Assembly (NCBI GenBank): GCA_001303585.1
Contig: LJTT01000007.1
Span: 138,031 to 202,030, forward strand
Length of the DNA stretch: 64,000 nt
Source: Betaproteobacteria bacterium SG8_41
Lineage (GTDB): Bacteria > Pseudomonadota > Gammaproteobacteria > Burkholderiales > SG8-41
Direction: 5' to 3'
The position numbers were made by a program, and so were the translations under genes. The notes under the pieces were generated by a model. It did no database searches. It saw only the letters and a list, made by a program, of their open reading frames with translations, and was not told the DNA's origin. This document shows positions 16,988 to 25,610 of this stretch, piece after piece (positions within the stretch are counted from its first letter, which is position 1; every line of letters starts with the position of its first letter).

Positions 16988-17001
16988 TTGACCTGGATCA
17001 A
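16988..17001 (-). promoter_or_regulatory. FNR/Anr-type box upstream of CBS gene
   Basis: TTGAC CTGG ATCAA matches 9 of 10 positions of TTGAT-N4-ATCAA. On the minus strand, TAGGCT at 16965-16960 would be a weak -10 element giving a start near 16953, which puts the box centre at about -41.5, the class II position. Confidence 0.65.
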
Positions 17002-17024
17002 AGCCGGTGCTGCCCCTAAAACCC

Positions 17025-18107
17025 TCATGCCTTTTTGCATGAGGAAATCACGGCATTGGCGAACGCCGTCGTTGACGCATCGCCCCCAAGATCCGGCGTC
17101 ACTGTTCCCGCCGCAATGGCCGCCCTGACACCCTGCTCCATCAACGCTGCCGCATCTTTGCACGCCTGGTTCCGGCGCCTCTGATAGATCCAGCGCAGCA
17201 ACAGCGCCGTCGAAAGGATCAGGGCCGCGGGATTGGCTTTACCCTTGCCCGCGATGTCCGGCGCCGTTCCGTGCACGGCTTGGGCCATCGCATGGTCGTG
17301 GCCGGCGTTCAACGAGGGCGCCAGACCGACGCCGCCCGCGAGGCCTGATGCCTGGTCCGAGAGAATGTCGCCAAACAAATTGGTCGTGGCAACCAGACGA
17401 TAGCGGCCGGGGTCGCGCGGAAACGATGAACTGAATGTATCGATTCTGACCAGCTCGAATGAGACCCTCCGGAAACGGCTGCGCAAAGCCTCAAAGGCGC
17501 CGATGAACACCCCTTCCGTCTGTGGCAGAGCCGTGCGTTTGTGGACCACCGCGAGGCGCCGCTCGCCTGTTGCTTCTGCATACTCGAACGCAAATTGCGC
17601 GAACCGGCGGCACGCCTCCGCAGTGATGACGCGCAGCGAGAGCGCCACGTCCTCGCGCGGCTTGAACTCTCCGTATCCCCAGGCAAGGTTGCGATCGGGG
17701 TAGAAGCCCTCCGTGTTCTCTCGCAACACCGTGATCCGGAGGTCCTCGATCAGCGGATCGAGCTGCGGCCAGGCCTCGACCGGCCGGACATTCGCGAACA
17801 GCTTGAAATTCCTGCGGATGAACCCGTTGGGGTGCCCACGATAAGGGTCGTCCTTGGGGTATTCACCGGCGTAGGTCGGGCCGACGATCCAGCCATCGCA
17901 GTCGCGCATGGCGGCAAGCGTTGCATCAGGCAGTGTCGTCTTTAAGCGTTTGTACGGGACCCAGCCGATCAGTGCGGACCTGAGCGCCACCGGGAGCCTG
18001 GCCTTTGACGCCGCGGCCCGCAGCACCCGGGTCGTCGCCGCGGTAATTTCGGGCCCGATGCCGTCACCCGCGAGTACGGCAATCTTGACCCGTTTGTTTC
18101 GTGCCAT
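17025..18107 (-). CDS. Isocitrate/isopropylmalate dehydrogenase family protein
   Basis: 360 residues from ATG 18107, chosen because AGGAGAAAC lies directly upstream; the longer frame to 18179 adds 24 unsupported residues. KIAVLAGDGIGPEI opens the fold. ITVLRENTEGFYPDRN is the substrate-Arg/Ser region, VVHKRTALPQTEGVF holds the catalytic Lys, and TNLFGDILSDQASGLAGGVG the metal-binding Asp cluster. The family decarboxylates 2-hydroxy acids with NAD (isocitrate, isopropylmalate, tartrate or homoisocitrate). No leuCD genes are nearby, so a tartrate- or malate-type role is as likely as leucine synthesis. Confidence 0.9.
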   Translation of the reverse strand: MARNKRVKIAVLAGDGIGPEITAATTRVLRAAASKARLPVALRSALIGWVPYKRLKTTLPDATLAAMRDCDGWIVGPTYAGEYPKDDPYRGHPNGFIRRNFKLFANVRPVEAWPQLDPLIEDLRITVLRENTEGFYPDRNLAWGYGEFKPREDVALSLRVITAEACRRFAQFAFEYAEATGERRLAVVHKRTALPQTEGVFIGAFEALRSRFRRVSFELVRIDTFSSSFPRDPGRYRLVATTNLFGDILSDQASGLAGGVGLAPSLNAGHDHAMAQAVHGTAPDIAGKGKANPAALILSTALLLRWIYQRRRNQACKDAAALMEQGVRAAIAAGTVTPDLGGDASTTAFANAVISSCKKA

Positions 18108-18617
18108 GTTTCTCCTGGTGTCTGTCGTTACAGCGCGGCGATCACTCATTTGGCGCCGGCGGCGCGCCTCCCAGGGCAATCGATTGAGTCACGGGCACGG
18201 ATGACTTCTTCAACGAACAAGATCAACGCTCAGGGTTGCAGATTTCCTGCCGCCGCTGGATGCTCGAATCTTGGTCTGCTCTGCATCGGGTTGCCGAGAA
18301 CTCACCTCTCGCCGACTACGGCTTGGGATCCTAGTGGTCAAATGGGCGAGAATGGTTTGCTTTCTCGTCGCGTTTTTGGCTGCCTGTAAGGTTGCTGTAA
18401 GTTTGAAGGCGCATCATTTCGTTGCTCCAATCCACTTTTCCTCCTCGGAAAGGGGCTGTGAGATCAAGAGCATACCTCTTGCAATCACAATTTTAAGCCG
18501 CGCCAGGTGCGCGGCTTTTCTTTTCAGATGGCTTTCAACTTCGCCCGCGTGCACATCAATCACACCAGACAGTGCATAGGTCGGAAAAGTGAGTCCAACT
18601 TATGGACAGGCCATCTT
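18108..18617. other. Intergenic stretch with an orphan plus-strand terminator
   Basis: No convincing gene in 510 bp. The only strong structure is the terminator at 18495-18524, whose T-rich tail lies on the plus strand although no plus-strand gene precedes it. The stretch separates the divergently placed dehydrogenase from the 3' end of the ABC operon. Confidence 0.5.
18495..18524 (+). terminator. Intrinsic terminator without an upstream gene
   Basis: Stem AAGCCGCG (18495-18502), loop of seven, stem CGCGGCTT (18510-18517), then TTCTTTT. On the minus strand the hairpin is followed by AAAATTG, a poor terminator for the ABC operon that ends at 18618. Confidence 0.7.
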
Positions 18618-19736
18618 TTATTCCGTCAGGCAAAGACCGTGATCGGGCCAGAAAGTGAGAAACACCTTCTGCCCGGGGGAGAGGCGCTCGAAATGGTCGA
18701 TCTGGAGCGTTACCTCATGCGCTCCCACCTTGACGCGACAGTCGAGGAAGTTGCCAAGGTAGACCGTGTCGATCACCTCCGCGTCCATCAAGTTGACGGC
18801 CGAGCCGCCTTCCGGGCGCTGCAGATGGAGCGAGATGTCTTCGGGACGCAGGCTGAGGATGATTTTCTGCCCGCGAGAAGCGCCCTCGCCCCCCGCTGCT
18901 TTCAGGTGGAGGGGCGCGAAGCCGTCGCCCGCGGGAATTTCCACTTCGGAGACGTCGCCGCTGCGGCTGAGAAGCCTGCCTTCCAGCAGATTGGCGACGC
19001 CGATGAAGTTCGCCACGAACGCGTTTGCCGGTCGTGCGTAAATCGTTTCGGGATCCCCCACTTGCTGGATGACGCCTTTGTCCATCACGACGACCCGGTC
19101 GCTCATCACGAGCGCCTCGGATTGGTCGTGAGTGACGTAGATCGACGTGATGCCGACCTCGTGCTGGAGCCGGACCAGCTCGATGCGCATTTGCTCGCGC
19201 AGCTTGGCGTCCAGGTTGGATAGCGGCTCGTCGAAGAGAATGACCTTGGGCTCATAGGCGATGGCGCGAGCCAGCGCCACGCGCTGGCGCTGGCCACCCG
19301 AGAGCTTGGTCGCGTAGCGGTCGGCAAGGTGCCCGAGCCCCACGAGCTCCAATGCTTTGTTTGTCCGCGCTTTCATCTCCGCGTCGTTCACGCGACGAAC
19401 GCGCAGCCCGTAGGCCACGTTGTCGAAGACGGTCATGTGAGGCCACACCGCGTAGCTCTGGAAGACCATTCCGATGTTGCGGTCCTCCGGATTGAAATGA
19501 ATCTCGCGCTCCGGTGCCGTTACGACCTGCCCGTCGATGCGGATCTCGCCTGCGTCCGGGCGCTCCAGGCCCGCGATGCATCGCAGCGTCGTGGTCTTGC
19601 CGCAGCCCGAGGGCCCGAGCAGCGTCACGAACTCGCCCCGGGCCACCGCGAGGTTCACCTCCCGCACCGCCAGCTCCGCCCCGAAGCGCTTGCTCAGCTG
19701 AACGACCTCGACGAAGCTGCTGTCCTGCGCACTCAT
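18618..19736 (-). CDS. ABC transporter ATP-binding protein, Fe3+/polyamine type (second ATPase)
   Basis: 372 residues. The nucleotide-binding domain has Walker [11 protein letters not shown]-loop [12 protein letters not shown], signature [14 protein letters not shown], Walker [13 protein letters not shown] and the H-loop THDQSEAL. The C-terminal 120 residues form a TOBE/MOP-like regulatory domain ([23 protein letters not shown]). ATG 19736 overlaps the preceding ATPase stop by 4 bp (ATGA), so translation is coupled. It is the last gene of a four-gene importer operon. Such ATPases drive uptake of ferric iron, polyamines, thiamine or 2-aminoethylphosphonate. Confidence 0.93.
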   Translation of the reverse strand: MSAQDSSFVEVVQLSKRFGAELAVREVNLAVARGEFVTLLGPSGCGKTTTLRCIAGLERPDAGEIRIDGQVVTAPEREIHFNPEDRNIGMVFQSYAVWPHMTVFDNVAYGLRVRRVNDAEMKARTNKALELVGLGHLADRYATKLSGGQRQRVALARAIAYEPKVILFDEPLSNLDAKLREQMRIELVRLQHEVGITSIYVTHDQSEALVMSDRVVVMDKGVIQQVGDPETIYARPANAFVANFIGVANLLEGRLLSRSGDVSEVEIPAGDGFAPLHLKAAGGEGASRGQKIILSLRPEDISLHLQRPEGGSAVNLMDAEVIDTVYLGNFLDCRVKVGAHEVTLQIDHFERLSPGQKVFLTFWPDHGLCLTE

Positions 19737-20842
19737 GGCTGCACCGCCAACGAATGATCCGGATCCAGGTGCAGGAACACGCGCTCGCCCGGGCGCAGGC
19801 GATCACGGGGATGCGCCAGCACCTTCCACTCGAATGCGCCCCATCGCACCCGGCAATCAACGCAATTGCCCAGGAAGATGGCCTCGAGCACTTCGCCCTC
19901 GAGGCGGGGCGTGCCGGGGTCTTTGCGTCTGGCCTCCACGTTCTCCGGCCGGACCGAAAGCACGGCTGCCGCGCCCTCTTTCAAGCCCTCGCCGAGGCAA
20001 CAGGGCAAGATGACGCGCTCGTTGCCGTGGTTGACCTCGAACTCGCCGTGCCCGGGACTGGTGACCCGGATGACGTGGCCTTCCAGCAGGTTCGCCACCC
20101 CGATGAAGTTGCTGACATAGCGGTTAACAGGATGCGCGTAGATCTCGTGGGGACCGCCTTTCTGCTCGATGCGGCCCTTGCTCATGACGATGATCTCATC
20201 GCTCATGACCAGCGCCTCGGACTGGTCGTGGGTCACGTAGACGGACGTGATGCCCACCTCGTTCTGGATCCGTTTCAATTCGACGCGCATTTGCTCGCGC
20301 AGCTTGAGGTCGAGATTGGAAAGCGGCTCGTCGAAGAGCAGCAGCCGCGGGCGCGAGACAATCGCCCGCGCCAGCGCTGCACGCTGCTGCTGCCCGCCCG
20401 AGAGCTGGGTCGCGAGCTTGTCGGCCATGTCGCCCAGCCCGACCAGCCGCAGCACATCCGCCACGCGGCTGTCGATCTCGGCGCGGTCGATTTTACGGAT
20501 CTCGAGCGGGTAAGCGACGTTCTGCGCCACAGTCATATGCGGCCAGATCGCATAGCTCTGGAACACCATGCCGATATCGCGCTTCTCCGGCGGCAGAAAA
20601 AGCTTCTTGCTGAACGATGTGTAGGTCACGTCGCCCACGCGGATGTCCCCGCCGTCGATGCCGTGCAGGCCGGCAATCGACATGAGCGTCGTGGTTTTAC
20701 CGCAGCCCGAGGGTCCAAGTAGCGTCAGGAACTTGCCACGCTCGACGCCGAACGAGATGTTGTCCACGGCCCGGTCGGCTCCGAACCATTTGACCAGTCC
20801 GTTGACCTCGAGGTACGGCGGTGTGGCCTTCTCATTCTCCAT
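19733..20842 (-). CDS. ABC transporter ATP-binding protein, Fe3+/polyamine type (first ATPase)
   Basis: 369 residues with Walker [22 protein letters not shown], signature LSGGQQQRAALARA, Walker [13 protein letters not shown], switch THDQSEAL and a C-terminal TOBE-like domain ([25 protein letters not shown]). It is paralogous to the next gene but clearly diverged. Two ATPase genes with one fused permease suggest a heterodimeric ATPase pair or two alternative ATPases. It lies 23 bp downstream of the permease gene. Confidence 0.93.
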   Translation of the reverse strand: MENEKATPPYLEVNGLVKWFGADRAVDNISFGVERGKFLTLLGPSGCGKTTTLMSIAGLHGIDGGDIRVGDVTYTSFSKKLFLPPEKRDIGMVFQSYAIWPHMTVAQNVAYPLEIRKIDRAEIDSRVADVLRLVGLGDMADKLATQLSGGQQQRAALARAIVSRPRLLLFDEPLSNLDLKLREQMRVELKRIQNEVGITSVYVTHDQSEALVMSDEIIVMSKGRIEQKGGPHEIYAHPVNRYVSNFIGVANLLEGHVIRVTSPGHGEFEVNHGNERVILPCCLGEGLKEGAAAVLSVRPENVEARRKDPGTPRLEGEVLEAIFLGNCVDCRVRWGAFEWKVLAHPRDRLRPGERVFLHLDPDHSLAVQP

Positions 20843-20865
20843 GTTTCAGCAGCGCCCCCTCACGA

Positions 20866-22620
20866 TCAGGCGGTCAACGCCTCACGCCCGGCCATGCGCC
20901 GGAAAATGACGATACAGGCGAGGAGCACCACGGTCTGCGCGACCGAAAGCGCTGATGTCAGTGACTCGTTCTCGAAGTTCGCAAGATAGTAGACGCCGAC
21001 GGAGAGCGTCTCGGTTCCCGAGGTGTAGAGGATGATCGAGATCGACAGCTCTCGCAGGAAAATGATGAACAGCAGCAGCCAGCCCGCAAAGATCCCCGGC
21101 TTGAGCAGCGGAATGGTGATACGCCGCAGCGTCGTGATCCAAGACGCGCCGGCCATTCGCGAGCTCTGGTCGAGCTCCTCGGAAATCGCCAGCATCACCG
21201 AGGAAATATTGCGCTGCCCGTAGGGGAAGAAGCGCGTGATATAGCCCAGCAGCAGTATCCACAAAGTCGCGTAGATCGGCGTCTTGATGTAGGTCACGAG
21301 CACACCCATCGCGAGCACGATTCCCGGGAAGCCGATGGGAATGACGCACAGGAGATCGAGCATCCTCGAACCGAAGCCCTTGGTGCGATGGATCATGTAG
21401 CTCACGACCAGCGACAGCACCATCGCGATGCTCGCACCGGCGAAAGAGAGAATGAAGCTGTTGAAGATGCCGTTGGTCGCCGCCGAGATGCTGTCGGTGC
21501 GCCAGAAGGCCAGGGTCTTCACGTAGTTCCGGAAGGTGATGTCGCTGAGAATGATCTCGCCTTCCCAAACCGGGTGCAGGCTCACTACCACGAGGCAGAA
21601 GATAGGCAGCACCACCGCAACGAGAATAAACGCGAGATTCAAGCCCAGCGCCAGCCATTTCCAGCGTCCAAGGTCCACAACGTTGGGACGGAATCCCTTG
21701 CCCGTCACGGTCGTGAACGAGCGGGGGGCGATGTACCGTTGCTGGACAAAAATGAAGAACGCGGTGATGGCGCCCAGCGCCATGCTCATGCTGGCGCCCA
21801 GGTAATAGTTGGCGTCGTCGCCCACCGCTTTCGTGAAGATCTGCGTGGTGAGCGTCTCCACGCCATAGGGAGCGCCGAGCTTGAACGGAACGCCGAACTC
21901 CCCGGCGCTGGTTACGAACACGATGATCGCGCCCGAGAGGATTCCCGGGGCAACCAGGGGCAACGTGACGGTCAGCGTCGTGCGAAGCAGGCCCGCACCC
22001 GTGGTGCGCGCGCTGTCCTCGAGCGACGGGTCCATCCGCCGCAGCGAGCCCACGACGAACAGATAGACGAGCGGCGTAAAGAAAATGCCGGTGACCCAGA
22101 TCACTCCGTAGATGTTGTCGACATTGAGCAGATGGCCCTCGATGCCGAGCGTATTCCGGGCCAGGGCGTTGATCAGGCCCGTCTTCGGCGCTGCCAGGTT
22201 GTGCCACGCGATGGCCCCGACGAAAGGGCTCAGGAAGAACGGGATCAGGTTGAACGGCTCGAGCTTCTCCCGCCACGGGCAATTCGTGCGCGCGTTGATC
22301 CACGCGAGCGACACGCCAAGAACAGTGGCGAGCACCATCGATCCCGTGCTGATGAGCAGTGTGTTGACGAATGCGCCGGGGATGACGTGGTCGGTGAAGA
22401 GCAAGCGATAGTTGTCCAGCCCCCAGGTCGTGCTGAACCCCAGGTCGTCGAGGACCCGGAAGCTGCTCACGACCAACGTGGCCAGCGGAAGCAGAACCGC
22501 TGCCGCCACGATCAGGCTGACCGCTATGGTCGCAATTGATTCCTGGGTGAACAGACTGCGCCAGCGGCCTATCGATCGTGGCGCGCCGGCGAGCGTTACT
22601 GCTGCGGCTTCAGTTCTCAT
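20866..22620 (-). CDS. ABC transporter permease, fused two-domain (FbpB/AfuB-like)
   Basis: 584 residues, about twelve membrane helices in two homologous halves, as in ferric-ion permeases. Each half has a coupling-loop EAA-like region: LEDSARTTGAGLLRTTLTVT in the first and LDQSSRMAGASWITTLRRIT in the second, both followed by ITIPLLKPG-like helices. It forms the membrane channel with the two downstream ATPases and takes substrate from the binding protein encoded 90 bp upstream. Confidence 0.93.
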   Translation of the reverse strand: MRTEAAAVTLAGAPRSIGRWRSLFTQESIATIAVSLIVAAAVLLPLATLVVSSFRVLDDLGFSTTWGLDNYRLLFTDHVIPGAFVNTLLISTGSMVLATVLGVSLAWINARTNCPWREKLEPFNLIPFFLSPFVGAIAWHNLAAPKTGLINALARNTLGIEGHLLNVDNIYGVIWVTGIFFTPLVYLFVVGSLRRMDPSLEDSARTTGAGLLRTTLTVTLPLVAPGILSGAIIVFVTSAGEFGVPFKLGAPYGVETLTTQIFTKAVGDDANYYLGASMSMALGAITAFFIFVQQRYIAPRSFTTVTGKGFRPNVVDLGRWKWLALGLNLAFILVAVVLPIFCLVVVSLHPVWEGEIILSDITFRNYVKTLAFWRTDSISAATNGIFNSFILSFAGASIAMVLSLVVSYMIHRTKGFGSRMLDLLCVIPIGFPGIVLAMGVLVTYIKTPIYATLWILLLGYITRFFPYGQRNISSVMLAISEELDQSSRMAGASWITTLRRITIPLLKPGIFAGWLLLFIIFLRELSISIILYTSGTETLSVGVYYLANFENESLTSALSVAQTVVLLACIVIFRRMAGREALTA

Positions 22621-22710
22621 GTGGCTGATGCTTTATCAAGAAGAGCTCTGGCCGGTCTTGACGGCCGGCCAGAGTTCCTCCCGGCGTCGATCAACGCCGG
22701 GAATCGCTCA

Positions 22711-23826
22711 TTACTTGAACATCTTCGTCCAGTCACCCCGAACCGGCTTGAACTGCTTCCGGGCCGCGATCCAATCCTTCAGGCCAAGCAGCTTGTGCTC
22801 GCTGAGGTTGAGCAGATAGGGCTTGGCTGCTTCGGGCGGCTGGTAGTCTTTCAGGAAGGTATAAAGGGCTTCGCCCTCGACGAAGACATCCGCGCCCTCC
22901 TTGCTCAAAAGGAACTCGATCAGCAGCTTGCCGGCATTGGGATGCGGCGCGCCCTTGAGCACCGCGGCCTGGTTGCCCAGCATGACCTGGCCTTCCTTGT
23001 AGTAGCCGATCTTGAGCGTCTTTGCGAGCTCGGGCTTCTTGGCGACGTTCTGATAGACGCGCCCTGAAAGGTTCCACATGTCGAGCGGCCGCTCGCAGGA
23101 GATCACCAGCTGCATCTTGGGCTCAGTCCGGAACTCGATCAGCGGGTCCGTCGTCTTGAGCTTGGTGAAAATCCCCTTCATGTCGACGCCCGCTTCCATG
23201 AGAGAGATCGTCGTGTTGGTGTAAGTCGAGCTCTTGGTCAGATCCGACGCAATGGTTTTGCCCTTCAGGGACGCCGCAAGGACGTCGTCATACGAGGTCG
23301 CCTTGAAGTTTTCCATGCCCGGACAGGCGCTGTTCCAGACCGGCTGGAAGGTGTAGGCAAGCGGAACCACCACGTACGGATAGTTCGTGTACTGACCGGC
23401 CTTGTTTACGAGGTCGGCGTGGTTCTTCCAGTAGCCGCTGTCGAGCTTCTCGAACGCGCCCTGCTTGGCGGCTGCTGCGAAGAAGCCGGGATCGCTCACG
23501 AGGTGAACGTCCACCGTAAACCGGCCCGCCTTCATTTCCTGGCGCACTTGAGCGACGGTGGCGCCGGTGCCCTTGCGCAGATTGTTGAACTGAAAGTCGT
23601 CGCCCAGGCCGTAGCGTTTCTTGAACGCCGCCGCCATGCGCGTCGAGGTCCGATCGCTGAATATCGCATTGATGATGGTGACCCCGCCCTCTTTCTTCGC
23701 CAGCGGAATCAGTTTCTTTTCCTGGGGCGTGAGCTCGGCGGCGCCGACCGACGCAGCCGCGGCAAAAACCCCTGCCGCGAGTGCAACACTGACTTTCAAA
23801 ACAAAAGGCTCGATACGATGCCTCAT
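22711..23826 (-). CDS. Periplasmic substrate-binding protein, Fe3+-type ABC importer
   Basis: 371 residues from ATG 23826. GAGGAGGAGCACC directly precedes it, which decides against an in-frame TTG five codons upstream. The signal peptide is the hydrophobic stretch to about SVGAAE. The mature part resembles the ferric/phosphonate class 1 binding proteins: LIPLAKKEGGVTIINAIFSD, FKKRYGLGDDFQFNNL, SYDDVLAASLKGKTIASD and GAPHPNAGKLLIEFLLSKEGADVF. No clear Tyr pair for bare ferric iron is evident to me, so a chelate or organic ligand is possible. First gene of the operon. Confidence 0.9.
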   Translation of the reverse strand: MRHRIEPFVLKVSVALAAGVFAAAASVGAAELTPQEKKLIPLAKKEGGVTIINAIFSDRTSTRMAAAFKKRYGLGDDFQFNNLRKGTGATVAQVRQEMKAGRFTVDVHLVSDPGFFAAAAKQGAFEKLDSGYWKNHADLVNKAGQYTNYPYVVVPLAYTFQPVWNSACPGMENFKATSYDDVLAASLKGKTIASDLTKSSTYTNTTISLMEAGVDMKGIFTKLKTTDPLIEFRTEPKMQLVISCERPLDMWNLSGRVYQNVAKKPELAKTLKIGYYKEGQVMLGNQAAVLKGAPHPNAGKLLIEFLLSKEGADVFVEGEALYTFLKDYQPPEAAKPYLLNLSEHKLLGLKDWIAARKQFKPVRGDWTKMFK

Positions 23827-24312
23827 GGTGCTCCTCCTCAATTTTCAGCATGAGGCCCGGCCGAGAACGCACTCATCCTCGGCCAGGCGCAGCAAGCCGG
23901 GTCGGAGCACAAAGCTGACAGGAGAAGGACCGCGTCCTTCGCGACCGCCAGCGTCAGTCCCTCGCTCCCGACGGACGCCGCATTCCAAAAATCCGCCTAT
24001 CGCGAAACGAAAAGGCGGAACCTATCTCCCGCGACCCATTTCTTGTTGGGGATACTGCAGGGTTGTAGACAGGCACCCTCCTCACTGCAGCCTGCACTAC
24101 ACGGAAGTGCGACATAGTATGCCAAGGGGCCCAGGTTGTCAGCAATAGCCAATAAACAAGAAAAATCAGGCACTAGGGCAGTGCACAGCGGCAACCGGGT
24201 CTGTCCATCGCAGGCCCTCTACCGCCGCGCGCGCCAAGTCTGCCGGATTTCGAACCTCTGCGGCCCCGCCAGTCGCGAACGATTCGCCCCACCTCGCGTT
24301 TCCGGCGCGGCG
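23827..24312. other. Intergenic stretch, no feature recognised
   Basis: About 485 bp without a convincing gene or hairpin. It must contain the promoter of the ABC operon, which is read leftwards, but no clear -35/-10 pair stands out. Confidence 0.4.
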
Positions 24313-25347
24313 CTAGCCCGCCGTTTCAATCCGCGCCTTGAGCCGGGCGAAGTTGGACGCGTCCATCTTGAGCTCGCCCCTGTTGATCTGACGGTCGATC
24401 TCCACCACCGCGTCGTTGCATGGCGTCGGGATACCGAGCTCCTTTCCTTTACGCGACACCACGCCGCTGATGAACTCCATTTCGCTGCGGCGGCCCTTGA
24501 TGTGATCGTGGATGGGCGCAGTACGGGACTGGCTGCCAACGTGGCCCAGCAGCGCCTTGACCGCCGTCATGAGGTTCTCGTCGTTGGAGCCGGCGAACTC
24601 GTCCGCACGCAGGCCGAATATCGGCTCGATCCGGTGGCCAAGCGCGGCGCCCACCGCGAGCGACTCGCGGCCAATCTTTGCCGCCACGTCGAACATGCCC
24701 GGCAGCTCAGACGCCTCCCCGTTGGTGAGCCCCAGCAGCCCGCGCGGCCCCATGGTCATCGAATTGGCGATCAGCTTCGTCCACTTCGCGCCGTAGATGT
24801 TGTTGGTGACATCGCACCGGCCCACGTGGCCCATCAGCGCCGCGATTTCCTTCACGCGCGGGGTGTAGAAGCCGTCGAGCTCGCCTACCGAAAACCACGT
24901 GCCCTTGTGCGTCGTGTTGCGCTTGACGAGCCCGGGCGTGAAGATTTCCGCGGAGAGCTCCACGACGCAGCCCACCGTGCGCTCGCGCCCGATGATGGAG
25001 GCAAGCGAGTCGTCGTTCATGCCGTTCTGGACGCCGACCAGCACGCCGTCTTTCTTTAGATAGGGCTTGATGAATTCCGCCATCCAGCGATGGTCGTTCG
25101 ATTTCACCGCGAGAAACACGATGTCGAACTCCAGATTGGCCGACGCAAGGTCGCACAGATGATGGGCCTTGATCGGAACCTTGACGTCCCCGTCCTTCAT
25201 CTGGATATGCAGCCCGGCCGACTTCATCGCTTCCACCTGCGCCGGCCATTGGTCGATGACCGTGACGTCGTGCCCCGCCTTCGTGAGATCCGCGCTGACG
25301 CTGCTGCCAATTGCGCCCGCCCCTAAAACAGCTATCTTCTTCTGCAT
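24313..25347 (-). CDS. Ketopantoate reductase (PanE/ApbA)-family oxidoreductase, second copy
   Basis: 344 residues. KIAVLGAGAIGSSVSADL is the Rossmann motif and DIVFLAVKSNDHRW and VGVQNGMND follow the PanE pattern. NNIYGAKWTKLIANSMTMGPRGL carries the expected catalytic Lys and Asn. HDHIKGRRSEMEFISGVVSRKGKELGIPTP is the C-terminal substrate-pocket helix. GAGGACACATTGAC precedes ATG 25347. It is only distantly similar to the paralogue at 7857-8876, so different 2-oxo acids are likely. Confidence 0.87.
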   Translation of the reverse strand: MQKKIAVLGAGAIGSSVSADLTKAGHDVTVIDQWPAQVEAMKSAGLHIQMKDGDVKVPIKAHHLCDLASANLEFDIVFLAVKSNDHRWMAEFIKPYLKKDGVLVGVQNGMNDDSLASIIGRERTVGCVVELSAEIFTPGLVKRNTTHKGTWFSVGELDGFYTPRVKEIAALMGHVGRCDVTNNIYGAKWTKLIANSMTMGPRGLLGLTNGEASELPGMFDVAAKIGRESLAVGAALGHRIEPIFGLRADEFAGSNDENLMTAVKALLGHVGSQSRTAPIHDHIKGRRSEMEFISGVVSRKGKELGIPTPCNDAVVEIDRQINRGELKMDASNFARLKARIETAG

Positions 25348-25393
25348 GTCAATGTGTCCTCAGCGCATCATTTCTACCGTCACAACAAACTTC

Positions 25394-25449
25394 GTGAATC
25401 GTGAATCGTGAATCGTGAATCGTGAATCGTGAATCGTGAATCGTGAATC
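25394..25449. repeat. Heptanucleotide tandem array, eight units of GTGAATC
   Basis: Eight perfect GTGAATC units. The array lies between the PanE-like gene start and the stop of the flavin oxidoreductase gene. It is followed at 25458-25570 by two imperfect copies of another dispersed pattern (CTCCGCGTCTCCGCGGTTCA and CTCGGCGTCTTGGCGGTTCA). Confidence 0.97.
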
Positions 25450-25578
25450 CCAGTTGGATTCTCTCCGCGTCTCCGCGGTTCAACCGTTTTTCTTGCTTTT
25501 CCTGGCGGCCTTGACGGCTTGGCGTTTCAATTTCCATTCTGCTTCTCTCGGCGTCTTGGCGGTTCAATTGTTGATCTT

Positions 25579-25610
25579 ATCTGCGTGTATCCGCGTTTAT
25601 CTGCGGTTAA
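25579..25610. repeat. Decamer tandem repeat, copy 4, forming a gene 3' end
   Basis: TCTGCGTGTA, TCCGCGTTTA, TCTGCGGTTAA. The minus-strand reading AACCGCAGATAA supplies the last codons and the TAA stop of the LLM-family gene. Confidence 0.85.

Noticed and set aside
18271-18579. 102-codon plus-strand frame before the orphan terminator
   Set aside because: No ribosome site, Cys/Ser-rich random composition, and it runs through the terminator stem.
24313-25347. Naming either PanE-like gene panE
   Set aside because: Two diverged paralogues lie in the window without panB/panC context, so pantothenate synthesis cannot be assigned to either.
25394-25449. CRISPR array
   Set aside because: The GTGAATC units are direct head-to-tail repeats with no spacers.
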